Source of the DNA: Puia dinghuensis
GTDB taxonomy: Bacteria > Bacteroidota > Bacteroidia > Chitinophagales > Chitinophagaceae
Reading direction: 5' to 3'
Assembly (NCBI RefSeq): GCF_014642875.1
Contig: NZ_BMJC01000002.1
Coordinates: 620,001-684,000 of the forward strand
DNA: 64,000 nt
Shown: positions 32,785 through 40,713 of the stretch, piece after piece
Layout of the letters: each line of letters starts with the position of its first letter
How positions within the stretch are numbered: position 1 is the first letter of the stretch
Notes under the pieces: generated by a model
Told to the model about the DNA's origin: nothing
Seen by the model: only the letters and a program-made list of their open reading frames with translations
The model's database searches: none
Made by a program: the position numbers and the translations under genes

Positions 32785-33492
32785 ATGCATAATAGTCAAT
32801 CATCCCTCCGCCGCTTGTACAATAACATCTTTGCACTTCCGGCCCTTCTGTTCAGCAGTCTTTTGATGCATTCTATCCCGGCAACGGCAAAAGATCTTAC
32901 CCCCGCGGGCAGACTGGATACAACTATCCACCCCCAGGATCTGAAGGCTTACGAAGGCTATTACCGCTTTTCGGGAGATACGAATAGCTGTCTTCACATT
33001 ACGGCAACTGAAAAAGGGCTGGTCCTCGAACAAGAGTGGGACGGAAAGCAAATATCGTTCGCCCCGAAGTCAGCGCTCGAATTTGTAAATGAAGATGGGG
33101 ACTTCCCGCTGAAGTTCACAAAAGAGAACAGCGGGGCGATCACCCAGGTATTGGCATTCAACAAGGACCTCTGGATCAGGACAAATAATTACAAGCCGCA
33201 GGGGCTGGCAGCGGTGAGGCTGGCTCCCGGCCAACTGAAGGTACTGGAAGGCAAATACACATTCCAGTTTGAACAAGGTAAAGATGAATTCATTCAGATA
33301 AAGGCAACCGATACAGGCCTTGTCCTGAAACAAATGTGGGATGGAAGGGAAATTCCCTTTATAGCACTATCCGACCGGGATTTTTATTGCAAGGCAGCAC
33401 AATTTCCGCTGAAGTTTACAAAGGACAAAAATGGAATTGCCACCCAGGTTTTGGCATTTAACCGGGATTTGTGGAATAAGGTAAAAGAATAA
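32785..33492 (+). CDS. Exported protein with two tandem beta-rich modules
   Basis: 235 residues from the ATG at 32785; an in-frame ATG at 32755 would leave the sigma-54-like element inside the gene. N-terminal signal (about 15-35, FALPALLFSSLLMHSIPATA). The mature protein is two copies of an about 85-residue module: copy 1 LKAYEGYYRF, GLVLEQEWDGKQISFAPKSA, FPLKFTKENSG, TQVLAFNKDLW; copy 2 LKVLEGKYTF, GLVLKQMWDGREIPFIALSD, FPLKFTKDKNG, TQVLAFNRDLW. The module resembles the DUF3471-type barrel appended to some beta-lactamase-like proteins, here without a catalytic domain. I do not know its function. Confidence 0.75.
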   Translation: MHNSQSSLRRLYNNIFALPALLFSSLLMHSIPATAKDLTPAGRLDTTIHPQDLKAYEGYYRFSGDTNSCLHITATEKGLVLEQEWDGKQISFAPKSALEFVNEDGDFPLKFTKENSGAITQVLAFNKDLWIRTNNYKPQGLAAVRLAPGQLKVLEGKYTFQFEQGKDEFIQIKATDTGLVLKQMWDGREIPFIALSDRDFYCKAAQFPLKFTKDKNGIATQVLAFNRDLWNKVKE

Positions 33493-33495
33493 TGG

Positions 33496-34497
33496 TTAAT
33501 TGTTGGCCAATGCCGCTTCGATCGATCTTAATTCGCCTTCAGTAAAAGGGGCAGCAGACAGGCATTTTAAGGAATCGGTAAGTTGCTCCGGCTTGCTGAT
33601 GCCGACGAGCACCGATGTGACCCGTTTGTCACGCAAGACCCATGACAATGCCATCCCGGCTAAACTTTGACCACGCTGTAGCGCAATGTCATTCAGCCGG
33701 GCTACTTTTTTGATCTTTTCTTCCGTTATCGCATCTTCTTCTATTGCTCCATTGCCCCGGTGCGAAGCGGCTCTGGAATCGGCGGGGATCCCTTTTAAAT
33801 ATTTATTTGTCAACAATCCCTGGGCAAGCGGCGAAAAAGCAATGCAACCGACACCTTCTCTGCCCAATACATCGAGCAAGCCGTTTTCGACCCACCGGTC
33901 GAGCATAGAATATTTTGGCTGGTGGATAATACAGGGGGTACCTAATTGTTTTAGAAGATCGACTGCCTTTTGAGTTTCAGAGGCGCTATAGCTTGAAATT
34001 CCCACATACAAGGCTTTTCCCTGCCGCACAATGGAATCGAGGGCGGCCATCGTCTCTTCCATAGGCGTATTGGGATCGGGACGATGGTGATAATAAATAT
34101 CCACATAATCAATACCCATCCGTCGCAGACTTTGATCCAGGCTCGCTACCAGGTATTTCCTGGAACCCCAGTCCCCGTAAGGTCCGTCCCACATTTTCCA
34201 GCCGGCTTTTGTTGAGATGACCAGTTCGTCCCGGTAGTTTGAAAAGTCTTCCTTAAAAATTTTGCCGAAAGTAATTTCAGCAGACCCGGGAGGGGGGCCA
34301 TAGTTATTAGCCAGGTCGAAATGGGTTATCCCTTCGTCGAATGCCAGGTGTAAAATATTCCTGGCATTTTCCAAGCTGTCAGACTCGCCGAAATTGTGCC
34401 ATAGCCCAAGCGATAGCGCCGGCAACATCAACCCGCTGTTGCCACAGCGGTTGTAAGTCATGTGGTTATACCTTCGGTCGGATGCGATGTATGTCAT
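33496..34497 (-). CDS. Aldo/keto reductase, YghZ-like
   Basis: 333 residues. The N-terminal MTYIASDRRYNHM matches the leader seen in YghZ/L-glyceraldehyde-3-phosphate reductases, so I keep the first ATG. Catalytic tetrad visible: Asp and Tyr in FDLANNYGPPPGSAE, Lys in ELVISTKAGW, His in DIYYHHRPDPNTPMEET. Cofactor end SVLVGISKPEQLTDSL. It reduces aldehydes with NADPH, possibly methylglyoxal or L-glyceraldehyde 3-phosphate. Convergent with the two-module protein (3 bp apart) and 19 bp after the GlcG-like gene, so probably co-transcribed with the latter. Confidence 0.94.
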   Translation of the reverse strand: MTYIASDRRYNHMTYNRCGNSGLMLPALSLGLWHNFGESDSLENARNILHLAFDEGITHFDLANNYGPPPGSAEITFGKIFKEDFSNYRDELVISTKAGWKMWDGPYGDWGSRKYLVASLDQSLRRMGIDYVDIYYHHRPDPNTPMEETMAALDSIVRQGKALYVGISSYSASETQKAVDLLKQLGTPCIIHQPKYSMLDRWVENGLLDVLGREGVGCIAFSPLAQGLLTNKYLKGIPADSRAASHRGNGAIEEDAITEEKIKKVARLNDIALQRGQSLAGMALSWVLRDKRVTSVLVGISKPEQLTDSLKCLSAAPFTEGELRSIEAALANN

Positions 34498-34516
34498 TGG
34501 AGTTATATTTTATGCG

Positions 34517-34963
34517 CTATATCAACTGTAGATTCCTGCAAGCCTGCAGCACAATATCGATATCGGTCGGTCCTGTAAAGCCACTAAAACCAACGGAGAG
34601 CTTCAAACCATTCTTAAGCTCCAAAGGCTGCCCGCCCATCCAACCGATGAGATCAGGGTTTTCAATGCCATTGGCATTTTCGGGGATCTGATTGGTAAAA
34701 ACCAGGCGCTCGTATTCGCCTGTTCTCTCACCCGTCAACCAAACCTGGCTGGCTTTGGTCCACGCGACTTTGAACGATTGCCTCAACCGGGGATTATTAT
34801 CGCCGAACATTTTCCCGTAAACGAAGCCGTTCTCATCTATTATACATAGTGCCACGTTGCCGCCGGAAACCATTTCATCTTTTGGATCTTTTAGCGCGAT
34901 GGGCAAAAGATTCTCCAATTCCGAAATGATCCTGGTGATTATTTCATATCTTTCTTGCTGCAT
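34517..34963 (-). CDS. GlcG/HbpS-like (DUF336) protein
   Basis: 148 residues, no signal. The fold marks are GNVALCIIDENGFVYGKMFG, FKVAWTKASQVWLTGERTGE, and the C-terminal LSVGFSGFTGPTDIDIVLQA, as in the heme-binding or heme-degrading HbpS/GlcG group (PAS-like five-strand sheet). Such proteins bind heme or small oxidants and often lie next to oxidoreductases. First gene of a two-gene unit with the aldo/keto reductase. A role in redox stress is an inference. Confidence 0.72.
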   Translation of the reverse strand: MQQERYEIITRIISELENLLPIALKDPKDEMVSGGNVALCIIDENGFVYGKMFGDNNPRLRQSFKVAWTKASQVWLTGERTGEYERLVFTNQIPENANGIENPDLIGWMGGQPLELKNGLKLSVGFSGFTGPTDIDIVLQACRNLQLI

Positions 34964-35143
34964 ACGTTGCTTCTTTAAGCAGCAAAATACGATCTTTTCT
35001 GCGGGAAAAAACTGCTTGTATTGACAAGGGAGAAAAAGGCGGAATTGCTATCGCGCATTCCCAAACTTGAGCGAATGTTCAGGCTGATGATGCAGCGTCA
35101 TCTAAGTAAGTTAAGAAAGCGGTATTTTAGAGGATAGGTCCTT

Positions 35144-35464
35144 TCAGTTATGAATTTGTGTAGAAACAAACGAATAGGGGACAATGGAGAAATGACTGTC
35201 CATATCGTCAGGAGCCTCGCCCAGGTCGAGTACCAGGAAAGATGTGGCTTCTTTGATCTGCCAAAGAAAGAGTTTTCCTGGCAAGTCCCAAAAGATCTCC
35301 GGGAGCCTCGCTTGCAGCAGGCCGTTCCAACAGGCTTCTTCCAGCCGTTCGTTATCAAAAAGAGAGCTGTCGTTGCGGGCATCATCTTTTTTGCACAATT
35401 CTTCGTTTAAAAAGCTTGTGCTTCTGATCAATAATACTTCCTGGTTTACGCTGTATTTTCCCAT
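35144..35464 (-). CDS. Hypothetical protein, 106 residues
   Basis: I do not recognise the family. The protein is soluble, acidic and rich in Leu/Trp (MGKYSVNQEVLLIRSTSF, EEACWNGLLQARLPEIFWDL, FLVLDLGEAPDDMDSHFSIV). It begins 12 bp after the stop of the HATPase-like gene at 35477-35956, which argues for a real coupled gene. No membrane segment, no signal. No second strand reading of comparable quality. Confidence 0.55.
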   Translation of the reverse strand: MGKYSVNQEVLLIRSTSFLNEELCKKDDARNDSSLFDNERLEEACWNGLLQARLPEIFWDLPGKLFLWQIKEATSFLVLDLGEAPDDMDSHFSIVPYSFVSTQIHN

Positions 35465-35476
35465 GATAAATTGCTT

Positions 35477-35956
35477 TTATGCGGCCACCGGGCTGCTTGA
35501 AATACAGAAGGCCGCATTCATTCCATATTCCTTACCATTTTCAATATTGATGCTCCCTCCCAGCTTTTCGGCCACATGCAGCACCTGCCTGTATTCCCTG
35601 GAAATGATATGACGAAAATTGGTGCTAACATCTTTTATCCTAATGATGAGGCGATCATCTGTGGCGATGGCTTCTATGCGAATACATTCATTTTGGGTAC
35701 TTTGGATCGCCCCATTGATCAGGCGCCAGAGTACATACGCCAGCATATTCTCATCGGCTTCGACACGAAGATCGCGGGGGATCTCGTTGAGGACAAGATT
35801 ATCGCGTCTTATGGTCTCTGGTAATAAGCTTTGTACCAACCCGGAGACAAGTTGGTGTAAGGATACTTTCGCGCACCGGACTGCCGGCGCTGCCTTGCCA
35901 GCTACGTGCAGTTGAGGAGCCGGAGCTGAAGAATGGGCAAAATAGATGGATTTCAC
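35477..35956 (-). CDS. Stand-alone degenerate histidine-kinase-type ATPase domain
   Basis: 159 residues. Resembles only the C-terminal HATPase part of a sensor kinase: SLHQLVSGLVQSLLPETIRR, NEIPRDLRVEADENMLAYVL, N box LWRLINGAIQST, then RLIIRIKDVSTNF where DxGxG is expected, and the end GGSINIENGKEYGMNAAFCI. No dimerisation/His domain and no G1/G2 glycines, so ATP binding or kinase activity is doubtful. It could act as an anti-sigma-like or adaptor protein. It pairs with the 106-residue gene downstream and is divergent from the LuxR-type regulator at 36230. Confidence 0.65.
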   Translation of the reverse strand: MKSIYFAHSSAPAPQLHVAGKAAPAVRCAKVSLHQLVSGLVQSLLPETIRRDNLVLNEIPRDLRVEADENMLAYVLWRLINGAIQSTQNECIRIEAIATDDRLIIRIKDVSTNFRHIISREYRQVLHVAEKLGGSINIENGKEYGMNAAFCISSSPVAA

Positions 35957-36031
35957 AATAAAGAATTTTATAAAGTAAAAAATTTTGAAACAAGTTCTAT
36001 AGGGTACGGATCGATTTGGCTTTTCAGGAAA

Positions 36032-36063
36032 TAAATATCTTATGCTGTAAATATCTTATGCTG
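36032..36063. repeat. Perfect 16-bp tandem duplication
   Basis: TAAATATCTTATGCTG occurs twice in direct succession in the gap between the HATPase-like gene and the LuxR-type regulator. It may be a duplicated regulator site or a recent slippage event. Confidence 0.6.
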
Positions 36064-36229
36064 TCGTCCTATATATATGTCCGCCTAACCGATTTCATGG
36101 AGTAAAACAACTAAATAATTTTTCCATTTTTTGTCGTTTTATATCTACAAATTCGTTTTGCTAAAACGATTTAAGAGATTGAATATGAATATGTTAAAAA
36201 ATACATTAAACAAATTGGTAATTTTAGGT

Positions 36230-36880
36230 ATGGAAACCAAGAGGGTGTTGATAGCCGACGACCATACAATAGTACGATCGGGCATAAAACTGATCATCCG
36301 GGATTTTCTTCCGTCAGCGGTATTCGATGAGGCCTCCAATGGAGACGCAGTGATCGCTTGTGTGAAAAAGAACGATTATGAATTGATCGTCCTGGATATC
36401 AATATGCCCGATACGGATTCGATCGCGCTGGTCACTAACGTGTTTGCCTACCGGGAGCTGAGCAAGGTGCTGATCTATAGCATGAATTCGGAAGAGCTGT
36501 ATGCGAAGCGATTTATCAAACTGGGAGTTCTCGGCTACCTGAATAAGGAATCCCGCACCGAAGAAATAAGAAATGCGATCGCTTGCGTATTAAGGGGAGA
36601 CGTTTATATCAGCAGGAAGGTGAGAAAGGACCTCAGCGATGACAGTCATTCAAAAAAAGGAGGGGATAACCCTTTTGAAAAGCTGTCAGACAGGGAGATG
36701 CAGACGGTGAAATATTTACTGAATGGTTATTCGCTGCTGGAGATCAGGAACATTCTGAACGTCCATTCCTCTACTGTCGGAACATATAAGACGCGACTAT
36801 TCGAAAAGCTGAAAGTAAAGACTGTACGTGAACTTGAAGAGTTGGCGAGGATGTATCAAATGGAGATCTCTAAGCTGTAA
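36230..36880 (+). CDS. LuxR/NarL-type response regulator
   Basis: 216 residues from METKRVLIADDHTIVRSGIK; earlier in-frame ATGs (36185, 36131) exist, but the receiver domain begins right at this Met. Receiver with D10/D11 pocket and phospho-acceptor D56 in ELIVLDINMPDTDS, the conserved Lys in GYLNKESR, and a C-terminal LuxR helix-turn-helix (about 150-212, FEKLSDREMQTVKYLLNGYS). The gene ends 11 bp inside the convergent propeller kinase gene, its probable partner since that kinase lacks its own regulator domain. Confidence 0.92.
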   Translation: METKRVLIADDHTIVRSGIKLIIRDFLPSAVFDEASNGDAVIACVKKNDYELIVLDINMPDTDSIALVTNVFAYRELSKVLIYSMNSEELYAKRFIKLGVLGYLNKESRTEEIRNAIACVLRGDVYISRKVRKDLSDDSHSKKGGDNPFEKLSDREMQTVKYLLNGYSLLEIRNILNVHSSTVGTYKTRLFEKLKVKTVRELEELARMYQMEISKL

Positions 36881-39800
36881 AACTCACTGCAACCGTCGTG
36901 CCTCCCGCCGGCGCCGATTCAATGTCCACCTCGCCGTTGAGTTTTCGCACCAGTTCCATTATAAACCGGTATCCAAAAGCCTGACCCGTCGTGTTCGTAT
37001 CTTTTTCGTTGATAGCTCTTATTTCCTTTACCTTCAAAGCAGTCATCCCCTGCCCGGTATCTTTTACCTGTATCCGGATATGCCCATTCTTCCTGAATGC
37101 GCTGATGCCGATGCCTCCGGAGGCAGTATATTTGACGGCATTATCAACCAGGTTGCGGATAACGATGGCAAGTATATTCCTGTCCGAGACAAGCATCAAT
37201 CCGGAAGGAATATCCAAATTGAAGTATAACCCCTTTCTGAAGGCGATATCTTTATAAATATCAGTGGTCTCTTCTATAAGATCGATCAATGCAATGTTCT
37301 CCTTCTTTATCGAGAACCCCTGTTTTTGACTATCATACCATGCGAGAAAATCCGTACTGAACTGGCAGATGCTGTTGTTGGAATCCTTTAACAAATAAAA
37401 TAGTTCGTTCAATTCCTGATCGCCGAGCTTATGGAGGTTCGCATGCAAATGGTCGATGAGAAGAGCCTGGGAGAACAACGGCGAACGCATGTCATGCATG
37501 ATCACAGAAAGCAGCCTCTCTTTTATGATAGTACTTTGTTCCAGTTCGGAAGTTCTTTCATCGACCTTCATCTGCAGCCGTAAATTCTGCTGCCGGAGTA
37601 TCTTGATCCTTAGCCTGATCAGAAGGAATAGCAGACTGCCCGCCACCAACGCCAACAACGCATAAAAAACCCAGGTATTATACCAATGAGGCCGCACCTC
37701 GAAAGCAATAGCTATGCGGGCAAACCGATTTCCCGCGCTGCCATTATGCTTTCTGACCGAAAGCGTATATTTTCCATGAGGCAATCTGTTGATCGTGATG
37801 CGGCCATCCTTGTTTACAGGATACCATTTCCCGCCGGCAGAGTCAAGCGTATATTCAAGCTTCAAATTTTCTTCCAGCCCATAGAATGGAGTAGTAATGT
37901 CCACAATTATCTGCTGGAAATCCGGCTTTATTGCATGGATCTTCGTGTAATCGAGCCTAACCGAATCAACGAAGAGATGATCCACAAAAATTGCTTTGTC
38001 GGGCATTTCGGGATGCACCCTTCCGGGATTAAAGTATACTATACCATCAAGGGACGGAAAGTAAAAATTGCCTTCGTCGTCCGTCTGCGAGGCAGGATTA
38101 CACCCGCCGTTGAACTCGTTGGTATTAAATCCGGATGACTTATCGATGTAGTAATAATACAAGCTATCCTCCCTGCCGATGGTATAGTCGTCCAGGTCTT
38201 TTTTCCTGATGCGGAACAACCCATGGTTGGTGGTGATCCAAAAGAAACCTGATCCATCTTCCAAAAAAGTATGTGCGGTAGACAGGTAATTCTGCGCATC
38301 TGCCGGGAGCGCGGTGAACTTCCCCCTTTGATACTTGTAGAATCCATTCCCGTAGGTAGCCACCCAGATGCTATTATCTTTTGCCCGGTAAATATTTCGG
38401 GCATATACCTGAGGCAGAATGGGTTTTTCCCCGATGCTATCCTTCGCGATATCATACGTGTAGACCCCATCCCGGGAAGCTATCCATAGTTGTGACGGCG
38501 ATACTGCCGCAATCGATTCAATATTATGCGTGACAAACGGGGGATGACGGTTGAAGACATATTGCAGTTTTCCGTCCGCGATTTTCAACAGGGAAGAAAG
38601 CGTGCTGATCCAGATGACATGCCTGCTATCTTCAATTATCGAACCGATATAAGAGTCCAGCAGAAGGCTATCGACGGCTATTCCCCTGGAAAAATCAATA
38701 TCATAATAATGCAATCGCTTATCCCTGGACACCCAGATGGATCTATCCCCTGCCCGATAAAAACAATTTCCATCGGGCCTCATATCTTCCTTAAATAAGT
38801 GATTATTGTTCTCCTTGTCCCTGTCCAGGATCCCGCTCGCGGTAAGGATCTTTTTTTGGGGAAGTAAAAGGAAGGCCTTGAAAGCGTTGTCAAGAGGGTC
38901 GGAAGCGTTAAAATCGAGAGTCCTGAATAATCTTTTCGTAACGACTATGACCCCGGTGGTGACGGTTGCAATAAATAGTCGCTGGTTTTTTTTATCGTAC
39001 AAGAAAGAAGTAGCGATTATTTTATCCAGTATCTTCAGATCTTGAAAGATACGTTCGGTGCTCAATAAATTGTTATCGAGGTTTAGTTGATAAATATCAT
39101 TCCGATACCTTATTATTACCTGATCGCCCCCGGGGCCGATGATAAGATTGAGTCCATGAGCCTTCTTCATCAAATCGGTTAAGCCTTTATCTACGCGTAA
39201 GGCTGTCTCCCTTCCGTGTTTAAAAAAAAACCATCCGCCGCTATCAGAGAAAATACAGAATATCCCGTGCAGGACGAAGACATGGTCGCCCCCACCCTTA
39301 AAACCAACCGGCAATTTGCTCACTTCCGCAGATACATTGTTCAGGTAATACCATTCGTTGCCGCTGTCACGAACAACTATTTCGTTATCGCTGAGGATCA
39401 CGAATGTCTCGGATGAGCATAAGTCCTTCAGAAACGCGGTATCGATGCCTTTCCCGGCACTTGCATAATAGTTGAACAGAGGGGTGCAGTCGAAAAAGCC
39501 TTTTGCATTAATATGGAGAAACTTGTGGGGAATGCGAGTTCTTGTGGTGTCGGTAACTACCGAATAATCCGGCTCCACCTTGTAGATGCCGGCCGGATCA
39601 AAGGAGGAACCGAGAAGGACTTCCCCTTGCGATGATTCGCCGATGACCGAAAACCGGTTGGATCTTATGGCGGGGGTATTGGATTTGTCATAGATCCTGA
39701 ATCGCCGGCCATCAAATCTCACCAGACCGTTTTGGGTGGTTATCCATAGGAAATCATTTTTATCCAATAGCAGGCCGGTAGCGCTGTTTTGGGGCAATCC

Positions 39801-39935
39801 ATTCTCGCTGTTATATCGTTTGATGTCATAATCATTGCGGTCTGGAAGGGAGGGATCGCTCCCGCCGTTCTGCGCCTCGGCACATCCGATGCTTATTGCG
39901 AGCAAATAGAATAGAAAGAAAAATTTTCTACTCAT
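36870..39935 (-). CDS. Two-component-regulator-propeller sensor histidine kinase
   Basis: 1021 residues: signal peptide (1-21), about a dozen propeller repeats (NGLPQNSATGLLLDKNDFLW, TTQNGLVRFDGRRFRIYD and later copies, up to about 640) making two beta-propellers, a Y_Y_Y domain (about 680-745), one membrane helix (about 755-775), a coiled region, and the kinase core with H814 in SVIMHDMRSPLFSQALLI, N box VIRNLVDNAVKYTASGG, G1 KDTGQGM, and a relaxed G2 GQAFGYRF. Unlike hybrid one-protein systems, it ends after the ATPase domain, with no receiver or AraC part. It is convergent with the LuxR-type regulator, overlapping it by 11 bp. Confidence 0.94.
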   Translation of the reverse strand: MSRKFFFLFYLLAISIGCAEAQNGGSDPSLPDRNDYDIKRYNSENGLPQNSATGLLLDKNDFLWITTQNGLVRFDGRRFRIYDKSNTPAIRSNRFSVIGESSQGEVLLGSSFDPAGIYKVEPDYSVVTDTTRTRIPHKFLHINAKGFFDCTPLFNYYASAGKGIDTAFLKDLCSSETFVILSDNEIVVRDSGNEWYYLNNVSAEVSKLPVGFKGGGDHVFVLHGIFCIFSDSGGWFFFKHGRETALRVDKGLTDLMKKAHGLNLIIGPGGDQVIIRYRNDIYQLNLDNNLLSTERIFQDLKILDKIIATSFLYDKKNQRLFIATVTTGVIVVTKRLFRTLDFNASDPLDNAFKAFLLLPQKKILTASGILDRDKENNNHLFKEDMRPDGNCFYRAGDRSIWVSRDKRLHYYDIDFSRGIAVDSLLLDSYIGSIIEDSRHVIWISTLSSLLKIADGKLQYVFNRHPPFVTHNIESIAAVSPSQLWIASRDGVYTYDIAKDSIGEKPILPQVYARNIYRAKDNSIWVATYGNGFYKYQRGKFTALPADAQNYLSTAHTFLEDGSGFFWITTNHGLFRIRKKDLDDYTIGREDSLYYYYIDKSSGFNTNEFNGGCNPASQTDDEGNFYFPSLDGIVYFNPGRVHPEMPDKAIFVDHLFVDSVRLDYTKIHAIKPDFQQIIVDITTPFYGLEENLKLEYTLDSAGGKWYPVNKDGRITINRLPHGKYTLSVRKHNGSAGNRFARIAIAFEVRPHWYNTWVFYALLALVAGSLLFLLIRLRIKILRQQNLRLQMKVDERTSELEQSTIIKERLLSVIMHDMRSPLFSQALLIDHLHANLHKLGDQELNELFYLLKDSNNSICQFSTDFLAWYDSQKQGFSIKKENIALIDLIEETTDIYKDIAFRKGLYFNLDIPSGLMLVSDRNILAIVIRNLVDNAVKYTASGGIGISAFRKNGHIRIQVKDTGQGMTALKVKEIRAINEKDTNTTGQAFGYRFIMELVRKLNGEVDIESAPAGGTTVAVSFTA

Positions 39936-39949
39936 AAGGGATTGGAGAA

Positions 39950-39975
39950 TTTTTGTAGTAAAATTACTACAAAAA
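39950..39975. promoter_or_regulatory. 26-bp perfect inverted repeat before the propeller kinase
   Basis: Two perfect 12-base arms (TTTTTGTAGTAA and its complement) around AA. It lies 14 bp upstream of the kinase start codon and 30 bp after the stop of the upstream response regulator gene. It could be an operator or a weak terminator for the upstream unit; the lack of a GC-rich stem and the position favour an operator. Confidence 0.45.
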
Positions 39976-40005
39976 AACCCTTACTCCGCACGGGGCAAGC
40001 CACGG

Positions 40006-40644
40006 TCAAACAATGCCGGCGTCGCGGCCCTTGGCTACGGCCTCCAGCTGAGAATGCACCTGCATCTTCTGATAGATGTTCTTTACGTGGGTGCGCACGG
40101 TGTCTATGGAGATGATGAACCTGGCAGCGATGGTCTTATAGCCCGTGCCCTGGGACAGTGCAATGAGTATCTCTTTTTCGCGGTTGGTGAGCTGGTAGGG
40201 GTCGTCGCCCGTGGAGGGATATTTGTGCATACTGGCGATGACCATGCGGGCGACGTTGGGGCTCATAGGCGCGCCACCGGCCAATACTTCCTGTATGGCT
40301 TCCGTGAGATGGTCGGAAAGATGTTTCTTCAACAGGTAGCCCGAAGCGCCCGCGAAGAGCGAGTCAAGCACATTCGTTTGATCATCGAACACCGTCAGCA
40401 TGATGATGGGTGTCTCCCGATCGAAGGTTCGGACCTTCCGAACGGCCTGGATGCCGTTGAACCCTCCGGGCATATCGATGTCCATCAGGATGATGTCCGG
40501 CTTCAGTTCCTTTACCTGTCTTTCTACCTGCAGGGCATTGGAAAAGCTACCCACCAGCACATGATCTGCCGAATCCGCCAGCAACTGCGAGATGCCTTCC
40601 CTTAAGGTTTGATTATCCTCATATAGCAATACGCCTGTCTGCAT
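40006..40644 (-). CDS. LuxR/NarL-type response regulator, partner of the TPR kinase
   Basis: 212 residues. Receiver domain with phospho-acceptor D55 in DIILMDIDMPGGFNGIQAV, Thr/Lys switch residues in PIIMLTVFDD and GYLLKKHLSD, and a LuxR-type helix-turn-helix (about 148-205, YQLTNREKEILIALSQGTGY then VRTHVKNIYQKMQVHSQLEA). It follows the HisKA_3 kinase at 40714-42609 by 69 bp on the same strand, the usual order for a NarX/NarL-like pair. Confidence 0.94.
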   Translation of the reverse strand: MQTGVLLYEDNQTLREGISQLLADSADHVLVGSFSNALQVERQVKELKPDIILMDIDMPGGFNGIQAVRKVRTFDRETPIIMLTVFDDQTNVLDSLFAGASGYLLKKHLSDHLTEAIQEVLAGGAPMSPNVARMVIASMHKYPSTGDDPYQLTNREKEILIALSQGTGYKTIAARFIISIDTVRTHVKNIYQKMQVHSQLEAVAKGRDAGIV

Positions 40645-40713
40645 AAGTTTGTAGGTGGTTGAGGTGAGCTTTTGTATACAAATATGACCAAAAAACCGGA
40701 AGCACCGCCTACC

